Source of the DNA: Rubrobacteraceae bacterium
Lineage (GTDB): Bacteria > Actinomycetota > Rubrobacteria > Rubrobacterales > Rubrobacteraceae
Direction: 5' to 3'
Length of the DNA: 48,924 nucleotides
Assembly: GCA_023511405.1 (NCBI GenBank)
Contig: JAIMBO010000009.1
Location: 1-48,924, forward strand
Shown: positions 32,647 to 40,791 of the stretch, piece by piece
Layout: each line of letters opens with the position of its first letter
Numbering within the stretch: position 1 is the first letter of the stretch
Notes under the pieces: model-generated
Told to the model about the DNA's origin: nothing
What the model saw: the letters and a program-made list of their open reading frames with translations, nothing else
The model's database searches: none
Position numbers and translations under genes: made by a program

Positions 32647-33180
32647 TTGCTCGGATCAGAGGACATCCACCCCAAGCTCCACCCGGGGACCATGAGGGAG
32701 CTCGCGGCCGGAATCCTGCGCGGAGCCCTCGCCGGGGCGGTCTTCCTCGCCTTCGAGGTGGTCGTGAGCGGGCTCGCCGGAGCCGGATACACCTGGCCGC
32801 TGCGCCTCGTCGCCGGGATCCTGCTCGGATGGGGGGCTCTTCCCCCGAGGCCCGAGTTCTCGATCGGCGTCGTGATCTTCGTGGCCCTCGTGGTCCACTT
32901 TGCTCTCTCCTCGGCCTTCGGAGCCCTGTTCAGCGCGCTCTTCCACAACTTCGGAGGGCGCATGGGCGCTTCGTGGGGGCGGAACGCAGTGCTTTCGGGC
33001 CTGGCGTTCGGGTTTCTGCTGTGGGGCGTGGACGTATACGTGCTCGCCGTCTTCTTCGACGCCTTTCCCTGGTTCGAGCAGGCGAACCCTCCGGTCGCCG
33101 CGATCGGTCACGTCTTCTTCTACGGCGGGGTGCTAGGGCTGCTGGTGGCCCGGAGGTTCGCCGGACGCAGGCCGGGCTAG
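32647..33180 (+). CDS. Small integral membrane protein, unknown function
   Basis: I do not recognise this 177-residue protein. About five hydrophobic segments are visible (for example GALAGAVFLAFEVVVSG near residue 25 and GVVIFVALVVHFALSSAFG near 80), so it is membrane-embedded. The TTG at 32647 lies five bases after the cydB stop, behind GAGGGGTAGGG; an ATG at 32692 is an alternative. The close spacing places it in the cydAB operon, where it could assist or tune the oxidase, but this is only context. Its stop overlaps the convergent EamA gene stop in CTAG. Confidence 0.65.
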   Translation: MLGSEDIHPKLHPGTMRELAAGILRGALAGAVFLAFEVVVSGLAGAGYTWPLRLVAGILLGWGALPPRPEFSIGVVIFVALVVHFALSSAFGALFSALFHNFGGRMGASWGRNAVLSGLAFGFLLWGVDVYVLAVFFDAFPWFEQANPPVAAIGHVFFYGGVLGLLVARRFAGRRPG

Positions 33181-34079
33181 GATGTTCTCTGCGCACCCTT
33201 CGGGGTGCGGTTGACCAGGTAGATGCCCGTTACGATGAGGAGCGCCCCCACGACGAGCGTGGCGGTGAAGGGCTCGCCGAGGAAGATCACGCCGATCGCG
33301 ACCGAGGTGAGCGGGACGACGAAGATGTACGCCGAAGCCCGGCTGGCCTCCCCCGCGCTCACCAGCCCGAGCCAGAGTATCCAGGCGAGCGTTATCGCGG
33401 CGAGCGAGATGAAGAGCAGACTCCACCAGAACTCGCCCGAGGACCACCGGATCGCCCCCCACGACTCGGTGAGGCTCCCGACCACCGTGAGGCCGACCCC
33501 GCCGAAGAGGAACGAGAGCGCGATGAACCACAGCGTCGAGACCACGCCCTGCACCCGCTTGAAGTACACCGTGCCGATGGACCAGCTGATCCCTCCCACC
33601 ACCCCGGCGAGGAGCCCGGGGAGCTCGAAGTGTCCCCCGAGGTCCCCGAAGCTCACCGCAACCACCCCGAGGAAGCCGAGCGTGAGCCCGACGATCTTCG
33701 CCACGCCGAGCGATTCCCCGAGGAAGAAGGACGCGAGCAGCCCGGTGACGATCGGCTGCAGGTAGACCAGCACCGCCGCGAGCCCGGAGGGGAGGTCCAG
33801 CACCGCTATCGTCTGCAGTCCGACGAAGAGCCCGGAGTTGAAGACGCCCGAGATGACGTAGGTGTGCCAGACCCCACGCAGCTTCGGGAGCCCGTCTCGG
33901 AAGACCGCCACCGCCGCGAGCCCGAAACCCCCGATCAGAACCCTTATCCCGGCGAAGAGCAGCGGCGGGGCGTCCCTGAGCCCGATCTTGACGAAGGGGA
34001 ACGAAGCCCCCCAGATGAGCGCCAGCGCGACGAAAGCGAGCGCGGCGTTTCTGGGGGAGGAGAGGAGCCTGTCGTTCAA
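33177..34079 (-). CDS. EamA/DMT-superfamily permease
   Basis: A 300-residue, ten-helix drug/metabolite transporter made of two EamA repeats. Typical features are LIWGASFPFVKIGL in helix 1, LVYLQPIVTGLLASFFLGE at the end of the first repeat and VVPLTSVAIGVIFLGEP at the end of the second. These permeases usually export amino acids, purines or other metabolites. The TTG start at 34079 lies 12 bases after the aldo/keto reductase stop, behind GGGAGAG, so the two genes are probably co-transcribed. The substrate is unknown. Confidence 0.88.
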   Translation of the reverse strand: MNDRLLSSPRNAALAFVALALIWGASFPFVKIGLRDAPPLLFAGIRVLIGGFGLAAVAVFRDGLPKLRGVWHTYVISGVFNSGLFVGLQTIAVLDLPSGLAAVLVYLQPIVTGLLASFFLGESLGVAKIVGLTLGFLGVVAVSFGDLGGHFELPGLLAGVVGGISWSIGTVYFKRVQGVVSTLWFIALSFLFGGVGLTVVGSLTESWGAIRWSSGEFWWSLLFISLAAITLAWILWLGLVSAGEASRASAYIFVVPLTSVAIGVIFLGEPFTATLVVGALLIVTGIYLVNRTPKGAQRTS

Positions 34080-34091
34080 CCGCGGCTCTCC

Positions 34092-35066
34092 CTACATCCC
34101 CTCCGGGGCGGGTCCGCCGACCGGGACCGCACCCCGCATGATCTCGTCTATCTCTCGCAGCTCCTCTTCGGAGAGGTCTATCTCGGCCGCCGGTGCAGTC
34201 CCTTCGATGTGATCCGGCCTCCTGGCCCCGACTATCGCGGCGTCGACAGCCGGGTTGGCGAGCGTCCAGGCCACGGCGAGCTGCGGGAGGGTGTAGCCCC
34301 GCTCGCCGGCGAAGCGCTTGAGCTCTTCCACCTTCTCGAGGTTCTTCTCGAAGGCCTCTCCCTGGAACATCGGGCTCTTCGAGCGCCAGTCGTCTTCCGG
34401 GAAGCGCGTCTGCTTCGTCATCCTTCCGGAGAGCAGCCCGTGGGCGAGCGGTCCGTAGACCAGCACCCCGATCCCGTGCCCGGCGCAGTAGGGGAGGATG
34501 CGCTCCTCGATCTCGCGCCGGAAGAGGTGGTAGGGTGGCTGCAGCGCGTCCAGCTTCCTTACCTTCTCGAAGGCGGCCATCTGCTCCTCGTCGAAGTTGG
34601 AGACGCCGACGTAGCGGATCTTGCCCTCCCTGACCATCTCATCCAGCGCCCCGGCGCTCTCCTCGACGGGGACGTCGGGGTCGGGCCAGTGTAGCTGGTA
34701 GAGGTCGACGTAGTCCGTGCCGAGGAAGCGCAGCGAGTCCTCGACGCCCTTGCGCAGCCAGCCCGGGCTCGCATCCCTCAGAAGGGCATCCCCCTCCATC
34801 CTGAGCCCGCCTTTGGTGGCGAGGACGACCTCATCGCGCCGGCTCTTCAGTTCCGGGGCGAGGGCCTCCCCGAGCAGCCGCTCTGCTTCTCCGAACCCGT
34901 AGGCCTGCGCGGTGTCGAAGAAGTTTACGCCGAGGTCGAGCGCCCGGCGGATGGCGGACTTTATCTCTTCCTTCTGCGGGGCACCCCAGTCACCCCCGGC
35001 CTGCCAGGTTCCGAAGGCGATCCTGGAGACGTTCAGGTTCGTCCGTCCGAAACGGGTGTATCTCAT
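34092..35066 (-). CDS. Aldo/keto reductase
   Basis: A 324-residue NADPH-dependent (beta/alpha)8 oxidoreductase. The catalytic tetrad is visible: Asp and Tyr in FFDTAQAYGFGEAE, Lys in LATKGGL and His in QLHWPDPDVP. SRIAFGTWQAGG is the usual N-terminal block. The ATG at 35066 follows GAGGAGG. The product reduces aldehydes or ketones, with detoxification or metabolism as possible roles. It precedes the EamA permease gene. Confidence 0.9.
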   Translation of the reverse strand: MRYTRFGRTNLNVSRIAFGTWQAGGDWGAPQKEEIKSAIRRALDLGVNFFDTAQAYGFGEAERLLGEALAPELKSRRDEVVLATKGGLRMEGDALLRDASPGWLRKGVEDSLRFLGTDYVDLYQLHWPDPDVPVEESAGALDEMVREGKIRYVGVSNFDEEQMAAFEKVRKLDALQPPYHLFRREIEERILPYCAGHGIGVLVYGPLAHGLLSGRMTKQTRFPEDDWRSKSPMFQGEAFEKNLEKVEELKRFAGERGYTLPQLAVAWTLANPAVDAAIVGARRPDHIEGTAPAAEIDLSEEELREIDEIMRGAVPVGGPAPEGM

Positions 35067-35277
35067 CGAAATGCCTCCTCGAAACGATTCTCTTCGAACA
35101 CGGGCACTCTTCCCGCAAACGCGAAAAGGTAAACGGAGTTCTCCGTGCCAGGCAGAGTCTACAACCATCGTGCCCGTAGTACGACCTTGGAGACGGCAGC
35201 CAGACGGCTCCTTGGTGCTGGACCTTGCTCTGCTGCTATCCTTCTTCGAGAGAGATGTGTTCGTGGGGGTAAGAGGC

Positions 35278-36558
35278 ATGCAGAGAATCGTCCACGGCGA
35301 GATAGAGGAACTGCTCTCGCGGGTCGAGCCGCCGCGGGTCGCGCTCGTCGAACAGGAGCTCGAGAGTCCGCCCGCCATAAGGGACGTCCGGTCCGCGGTG
35401 CGGGAGGCTCTCGGAGAGGTGGAGCTCCCGAGGGGTTCGGTCGCGGTCGGCGTCGGCAGCCGGGGCGTGGGGCGTGTGGCGGAGATCGCCTCCGCGCTCG
35501 TCGAGGCGCTCAAAGACGCCGGGGCCGATCCCTTCATCGTGCCTGCGATGGGGAGCCACGGGGCCTCCACCGCCGAGGGGCAGGCGGAGGTGTTGCGGCA
35601 CCTGGGGGTGAGCGAGGAGCGGGTCGGTTGCCCGATCCGGGCGACGATGGAGGCCGTCGAGGTGGGGAGAACCCCCGCGGGCGTCCCGGTCTACATGGAC
35701 CGATACGCCTTCGAGGCCGATGCGGTCGTGGTCATGAACCGTGTGAAGCCGCACACCGCCTTCCGCGGGGAGGTGGAGAGCGGGCCTACCAAGATGCTCG
35801 CGATCGGGCTCGGCAAGCAGAAGGGGGCGCACGCGGTGCACGCCGCCGGCTGGGGAGCCATACACCGCACCATCCCCGAGGCCGCCCGCGTCGCCATCGA
35901 GACCGGCAGGGTCGCCTTCGGGCTCGCCGTGCTCGAGAACGCCGACGAGGAGCCCTGCCGCATCGTCGCGATCCCGGCGGAAGAGCTCCCCGAGAGGGAG
36001 ATCCCGCTCCTCGAGGAAGCCAAGAGCAACCTCCCGCGGATACCCTTCTCCGAGCTCGACGTGCTCGTCGTGGACGAGATCGGCAAGAACGTCTCCGGAG
36101 ACGGTGCGGACCCGAACGTCACCGGACGCTACCCGACACCCTACGCTTCCGGCGGCACCTCCGTGGAGAGGATGGTCTTCCTCTCCCTCACCAGGGAGAC
36201 CGGCGGAAACGCCAACGGCGTCGGGATGGCCGACGTCGTCACCCGGCGCCTCGAGGAGCAGATGGACCGCGAGGCCACCTACATGAACGCCCTCACCTCC
36301 ACCACCCCGGCGCCCGTGCGGCTGCCGATGGTCATGCCGAACGATCGGCTCGCGGTCGCCGCCGCCCTCGAGATGTGCGCCGGGGTCCGCCCGGAGGAGG
36401 CCCGCCTCGTTCGGATAACGAACACCCTCCGGCTGCACCGGATGTGGGTCTCGGAAGCACTGCTCGACGAGGTGGGGGAGAACCCCCGGTTGCACCTCGT
36501 CGAGGAACCCATCCCCATGCGCTTCGACGAGGAAGGGAACCTCGAAAGGGTGGACTGA
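35278..36558 (+). CDS. LarA-like protein (lactate racemase N-terminal domain family)
   Basis: A 426-residue protein of the family that includes the nickel-pincer enzyme LarA. The N-terminal domain has VPAMGSHGASTAEGQ (about residues 85-100) and MNRVKPHTAFRGEVESGPTK is represented by its His/Lys cluster near residue 155, at positions where LarA uses His and Lys. Many family members are not lactate racemases but act on other 2-hydroxy acids or are uncharacterised. No larB, larC or larE homologue lies in the window. The ATG at 35278 follows GGGGGTAAGAGG. A short hairpin follows the stop. The neighbouring shikimate-type cassette begins 159 bases later; a link is possible but unproven. Confidence 0.75.
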   Translation: MQRIVHGEIEELLSRVEPPRVALVEQELESPPAIRDVRSAVREALGEVELPRGSVAVGVGSRGVGRVAEIASALVEALKDAGADPFIVPAMGSHGASTAEGQAEVLRHLGVSEERVGCPIRATMEAVEVGRTPAGVPVYMDRYAFEADAVVVMNRVKPHTAFRGEVESGPTKMLAIGLGKQKGAHAVHAAGWGAIHRTIPEAARVAIETGRVAFGLAVLENADEEPCRIVAIPAEELPEREIPLLEEAKSNLPRIPFSELDVLVVDEIGKNVSGDGADPNVTGRYPTPYASGGTSVERMVFLSLTRETGGNANGVGMADVVTRRLEEQMDREATYMNALTSTTPAPVRLPMVMPNDRLAVAAALEMCAGVRPEEARLVRITNTLRLHRMWVSEALLDEVGENPRLHLVEEPIPMRFDEEGNLERVD

Positions 36559-36560
36559 CC

Positions 36561-36573
36561 CTCCCGGAGGGAG
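36561..36573 (+). terminator. Weak terminator hairpin after the LarA-like gene
   Basis: CTCCC-GGA-GGGAG directly after the stop codon is followed by TATCTTTTC. The stem is only 5 bp, but the T-rich tail is right for an intrinsic terminator, which would separate this gene from the next operon. Confidence 0.4.
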
Positions 36574-36717
36574 TATCTTTTCTGGCCGGCGGAGAACTTG
36601 TTGAGGCGTTGGCCCGGCCGCGGGAATATACTCCTTTTAATGACGAGAGACCGCCAGAACCGGCGAGGCGGCCCGCGCGGTTTTGCCGGGTGCCGGGAAG
36701 AGAGGGGGTAGAGAGAC

Positions 36718-38037
36718 ATGGGCTACCTGTGCGTACGCGGCGTCGATGGTCCGCTGCGCGGGACGATCGGCGTCCCACCCTCCAAATACCATGCCCACCG
36801 GGCTCTGATCCTGGGCTCGCTCGCCCCGGGCACCACGCGGATAGTCGGGCGCAGCGAGGCGAAGCACGTCTGGCACACCGTGCGGGCGCTGCGCCTGCTC
36901 GGGGCCGAGGTCGAGGAGACCGAAGAGGGCTACGCGGTGCGCGGCGGGTCCTACCGCCCGCAGAGGGAGCGCATCCCGCTCGGGAGCTGCGGGAGCCTCG
37001 CGTACTTCATAATCGGGCTCGGGTGCCTCTCCGAATCGCCCGTCACCTTCGACGCCGAGAAACAGCTTCGCAACCGCCCCATCGGGGGACTGCTCGAGGG
37101 GCTGAGGAGGATCGGCGTGCACCTCGAGGCCTCCGGGGGCGGACGCCTGCCGGTCACGGTCTACCCCGGGCGCCCGAAGGGCGGACGCGTCGAGATCGAG
37201 GGTACGCTCTCGCAGTGGATCTCGGGGCTCCTCATGGTCGCCCCGCTCGCGACCGGCGACACCGTCATCGACGTGGTCGGTGAGATCAACGAGCGCCACT
37301 ACCTCGACCTCACGGTGCGCATGCTCGAGAGGTTCGGCATCGAGGTCGGGGTCTCCCCGGACCACCGGCGTTTCGAGGTGCCCGGCGACCAGACCTACCG
37401 CCACCGGCCCCGGCTCGTCCTCTCCTCGGACGTCTCCTCCGCGGCCTACGGGCTCGCCGCCGCCTCGATGCACCCCTCCGACCTGCTGTTCACCGCTACG
37501 AGAAGCTGCGACGACCACCCCGAGCGGGCAATCTTCGACGTGCTCGCGGAGATGGGGCTGCCGATGGACTTCGCCGACGACCGCAGGGAGCTGCGGGTGG
37601 TGCACGACGGGAGCCCGCTGCGCGGGATGGAGATAGACTGCACCGACTTCCCGGACGCGCTGCCCGCCCTGTGCGCGGTCGCCGCGCTCGCCGAGGGCCG
37701 GACGGTCTTCGAGAACGTCGCCCACGCCCGCAAGAAGGAGTCCGACCGGGTCAGGGCCTCGCTGCAGCTCACCAGGATGGGCGCGAGGATGAGCGCGACC
37801 GAAGACACGATCGTCGTCGAGGGCGTGCGCGGCCTCCGGGGGCAGGCTCTGAGTTCGTTCAACGACCACCGCATCCTGATGTCGCTCGCGGTGGCCGGCG
37901 GGGCGGCGGAGGGCGAGACGCGACTGACCTTCCCGAACGCCTACCGCATCTCCTACCCGCGTTTTCTGGAGGACATGAACGGCATCGGTCTAAGTATGCG
38001 CGTCGAGCAGCGCACCCGCGCCACGACCCATGCCTGA
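36718..38037 (+). CDS. Divergent EPSP synthase-like protein (AroA family)
   Basis: A 439-residue protein with the two-domain fold of 3-phosphoshikimate 1-carboxyvinyltransferase. It keeps K23, R28, R120, Q166, Y195, the catalytic D313 (DFPDALP) and E341 with R344 (KKESDR), and H384-R385 (FNDHR). Several ligand residues of E. coli AroA are changed: S23 to Y24, the NAGT block to SCGS with Tyr for the following Arg, S169 to Leu, S197 to Glu and K411 to Ile. It is therefore unlikely to be the housekeeping enzyme. Relatives in cyclohexanecarboxyl-CoA cassettes are thought to dehydrate shikimate. It overlaps the acyl-CoA ligase start by eight bases. Confidence 0.82.
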   Translation: MGYLCVRGVDGPLRGTIGVPPSKYHAHRALILGSLAPGTTRIVGRSEAKHVWHTVRALRLLGAEVEETEEGYAVRGGSYRPQRERIPLGSCGSLAYFIIGLGCLSESPVTFDAEKQLRNRPIGGLLEGLRRIGVHLEASGGGRLPVTVYPGRPKGGRVEIEGTLSQWISGLLMVAPLATGDTVIDVVGEINERHYLDLTVRMLERFGIEVGVSPDHRRFEVPGDQTYRHRPRLVLSSDVSSAAYGLAAASMHPSDLLFTATRSCDDHPERAIFDVLAEMGLPMDFADDRRELRVVHDGSPLRGMEIDCTDFPDALPALCAVAALAEGRTVFENVAHARKKESDRVRASLQLTRMGARMSATEDTIVVEGVRGLRGQALSSFNDHRILMSLAVAGGAAEGETRLTFPNAYRISYPRFLEDMNGIGLSMRVEQRTRATTHA

Positions 38038-39658
38038 GCCGAAGGACCTCATGGCACCGGTCTACCCGCACCTCCTGGAGGGGGAGTGGCCGGAGCGCCT
38101 CATAACAGATTTCCTGCACGAGCACGCGCGGAGAAAACCGGAGAAACCCGCCCTCGTCGACGAGAGCCGGGGCCGGAGGGTGGTGCTCGGCTTCGCCGGG
38201 CTCGCAGACCGGGTGGACCGCATCGCCACCGCGCTGCTCGGGCTGGGCGTGAGGCCCGGGGAGGTGGTCTGCTTCCAGCTGCCGAACTACTGGGAGTTCG
38301 TCGCGCTGCAGCTCGCGCTTTCGCGCATCGGCGCGGTAAGCTGCCCGCTCATCCCGGTCTTCCGCGAGCGGGAGCTCAGGCTGATGGTCGGCCAGTCGGA
38401 GAGCCGCATCCTCGTCGTCCCGGACCGCTTCCGGAACTTCGACTACCCGCGGATGGTCGAGGGACTGCGGGGGGACCTGCCGCAGCTCGAACGCGTCTTC
38501 GTCGTGGGGGATGATGTTCCCGCCTGGGCCGAGCCTTTCGAGGAGCTGCTCGAGGCCGAACCCGACCGGAAGGCGCTCGAGGCGGTCCGCCCCTCGCCCT
38601 CCGACCCGACGCAGCTTCTGTACACCTCCGGGACCTCCGGGGAGCCCAAGGGCGTCGTGCACGTGCACAACGCGCTCATCCTGGCCGACCTCTTGCACAT
38701 CGAGCACTTCGGGCTCGGGGAGGAGGATACCGTCTTCGTCCCCTCCCCCTGCGCCCACCAGACGGGTTTTTTGTACGGGATGTGGCTCGCGATGGTGCTC
38801 GGGGCGACAGCGGTCTACCAGGATGTCTGGGACGGGAGGCGGGGCCTCGAGCTGGTGCGCAGGTACGGGGTGCGCTTCGTGCAGGCTGCGACGCCGTTTC
38901 TGGTCGATCTGGTCGAGGCGGTCAACGAGACCGGAAAGAGCCCGGAGGATCTGCGCATCTTCGTCGCCACCGGCGCCTCGGTACCCAGGAAGCTCGCGCA
39001 GGAGGCGCGCGAGGTGCTCGGGGCGAGCGTGTGCGGGGCGTGGGGGACGACGGAGGGGTGTCTGGTCACCGCCGGCACCCCCGACGACCCGCCGGAGAAG
39101 ACCTGGCAGACCGACGGGCGGCTGCTGCCCCGGATGGAGATGCGCGTCGTCGACGATGGGGGCAATCCCTTGCCCGCCGGCAGGGAGGGACGCTTCCAGG
39201 TGAGGACGCCCTGCCTGTTCACCACCTACCTGCACCACCCGGAGTGGTACCGGACGGCGGTGAGCCCGGACGGCTGGTTCGACACCGGGGACCTCGCGGT
39301 CGTGGACGACGAGGGGTACATGAGCATCACCGGGCGGGTGAAGGACATCATCAACCGGGGCGGGGAGAAGGTGCCGGTGGCGGAGGTCGAGCAGCTCCTC
39401 TACGAGCACCCGGCGGTCTCGGACGTGGCGATCGTCGCGATGCCCGACCCGAGGCTCGGGGAGCGGGCCTGCGCCTACGTGGTCCTGCGCAAGGGGGCCA
39501 CCCTCACGCTCGAAGACGTGCGAGGGTACCTGCTCGCGCGCGGGATGGCCAAGCAGTACTGGCCCGAGAGGATCGAGGTCGTCGAGGAGCTGCCCCGGAC
39601 GGCGAGCGGCAAGATCCAGAAGTACGTCCTGCGCGAGCGGGCGGCGAGGCTCGTATGA
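38030..39658 (+). CDS. Acyl-CoA ligase (ANL superfamily), cyclic-acid type
   Basis: A 542-residue adenylate-forming enzyme that activates a carboxylic acid with ATP and transfers it to CoA. Motifs: the P-loop YTSGTSGEPKG (198-208), GWFDTGDL with the ribose-binding Asp, GRVKDIINRGGEKV at the hinge, and the adenylation Lys K528 in ASGKIQK. The overall sequence resembles cyclohexanecarboxylate- and 2,3-dihydroxybenzoate-type ligases. The ATG at 38030 lies inside the end of the AroA-like gene, and its stop overlaps the next gene as ATGA. In the proposed pathway it makes a CoA ester of the shikimate-derived cyclic acid. Confidence 0.88.
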   Translation: MPEPKDLMAPVYPHLLEGEWPERLITDFLHEHARRKPEKPALVDESRGRRVVLGFAGLADRVDRIATALLGLGVRPGEVVCFQLPNYWEFVALQLALSRIGAVSCPLIPVFRERELRLMVGQSESRILVVPDRFRNFDYPRMVEGLRGDLPQLERVFVVGDDVPAWAEPFEELLEAEPDRKALEAVRPSPSDPTQLLYTSGTSGEPKGVVHVHNALILADLLHIEHFGLGEEDTVFVPSPCAHQTGFLYGMWLAMVLGATAVYQDVWDGRRGLELVRRYGVRFVQAATPFLVDLVEAVNETGKSPEDLRIFVATGASVPRKLAQEAREVLGASVCGAWGTTEGCLVTAGTPDDPPEKTWQTDGRLLPRMEMRVVDDGGNPLPAGREGRFQVRTPCLFTTYLHHPEWYRTAVSPDGWFDTGDLAVVDDEGYMSITGRVKDIINRGGEKVPVAEVEQLLYEHPAVSDVAIVAMPDPRLGERACAYVVLRKGATLTLEDVRGYLLARGMAKQYWPERIEVVEELPRTASGKIQKYVLRERAARLV

Positions 39659-40791
39659 GTGCGGGGGACTTCCGGCGGCTCGAGGAGGAGATCTCCGCCT
39701 TCGTGGAAGGGAGGGCCGAGGAGATCGCCGCCGCCCTCGAGGAGGGTGAAACGGACTCGGGAGAGGTGCGCGAGGAGCTGCGCCGGCGGGGATACCTGAA
39801 CCTCGCCGCGCCGCGGGAGCTCGGCGGGGCGGGGGTGCCCTTCTCGCGCTACGTGGAGCTCGTCGAGCTCTTCGGCCGCACCCACGGCACGATCAGGACG
39901 ATCGTGCACGTCGCCAACGGCATCTGGCGGGCGGTGGACGGGCGGGCGACCGGGGAGCAGCGCGAGCGGTTCGTGCGGCCGCTGGTCGCCGGCGAGGTGA
40001 CGGCGGCCTTCACGATGAGCGAGCCCGACTCCGGGGCCGGGGCGGACCTGAAGACGAGCGTGCGGCGGGACGGAGAGGTGTATCTGCTCTCGGGGGAGAA
40101 GCACATGATCACCTTCGGCCTCACCGCCGACTACCTGCTCACCTTCGCCCGGCTCGAGGGCACGGCCGGCGCGGAGGGGACCGTGGCGCTCATGGTCCCC
40201 CGCGATGCGCCGGGCGTCGAGGCGCGCCCAATGCCGCCCGCGATGGGGCTGCGCGGGACCGACTACGCCCGCGTGAGCTTCCGCGAGGTCCCAATCCCGC
40301 TCGAGAACCGGCTCGGGGAGGAGGGCGAGGGGCTCGCGGTGGCCTTCGAGGGTTTTCTCGCCCCGAGCCGCATCGCGGTCGCCGCGAGCTGCGTCGGGCT
40401 CGCGGAGAGGGCGCTCGAGCTGTCAGCGGATCACGCGAGGGGACGCGTCACCTTCGGCCGGCCCCTCGCCGCCCGGCAGGCGGTGCAGCATACGCTCGCG
40501 GAGATGGCGACCGAGGTCGAGGCGGCGCGCCACCTCGTGCGGTGGGCCGCCTCCAGATGGGAGACGGGGGAGGGCGGGCTCGTCGCCTCCTCCAAGGCGA
40601 AACTGTTCGCCACCGGGATGCTGCAGCGGGTGACCGACGGGGCGCTTCAGGTGCACGGCGGGGTCGGTTACTTCGCCTCGCCGATCGAGAGGATCTACCG
40701 GGACGCGCGGGTGCAGCGCTTCGAGGAGGGGACGGCCGAGGTGCAGAAGGCGCTCATCGCGCGGGAGTTGTTGGGCAAGGAGGGATCTTAG
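39655..40791 (+). CDS. Acyl-CoA dehydrogenase
   Basis: A 378-residue acyl-CoA dehydrogenase family flavoprotein. The middle domain has [17 protein letters not shown], the C-terminal domain has [19 protein letters not shown], and the catalytic Glu is expected in [10 protein letters not shown] near residue 360. The ATG at 39655 overlaps the ligase stop, and the SDR follows with a one-base overlap. Known cyclohexanecarboxyl-CoA cassettes also contain a protein of this family, thought to handle the cyclohexene or cyclohexadiene CoA intermediates. Alternatively it could open a beta-oxidation-like route on a cyclic acid. Confidence 0.9.
   Translation: MSAGDFRRLEEEISAFVEGRAEEIAAALEEGETDSGEVREELRRRGYLNLAAPRELGGAGVPFSRYVELVELFGRTHGTIRTIVHVANGIWRAVDGRATGEQRERFVRPLVAGEVTAAFTMSEPDSGAGADLKTSVRRDGEVYLLSGEKHMITFGLTADYLLTFARLEGTAGAEGTVALMVPRDAPGVEARPMPPAMGLRGTDYARVSFREVPIPLENRLGEEGEGLAVAFEGFLAPSRIAVAASCVGLAERALELSADHARGRVTFGRPLAARQAVQHTLAEMATEVEAARHLVRWAASRWETGEGGLVASSKAKLFATGMLQRVTDGALQVHGGVGYFASPIERIYRDARVQRFEEGTAEVQKALIARELLGKEGS

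Noticed and set aside
32829-34694. Long plus-strand frame opposite EamA and aldo/keto reductase genes
   Set aside because: Acidic low-complexity translation; the minus-strand genes carry clear motifs.
36718-38037. Annotation as housekeeping aroA
   Set aside because: Several binding residues are changed, and the gene is fused by overlaps to an acyl-CoA cassette.
37859-39409. Long minus-strand frame opposite aroA-like and ligase genes
   Set aside because: Repetitive Pro/Arg/His translation without domains, while both plus-strand genes have complete family motifs.
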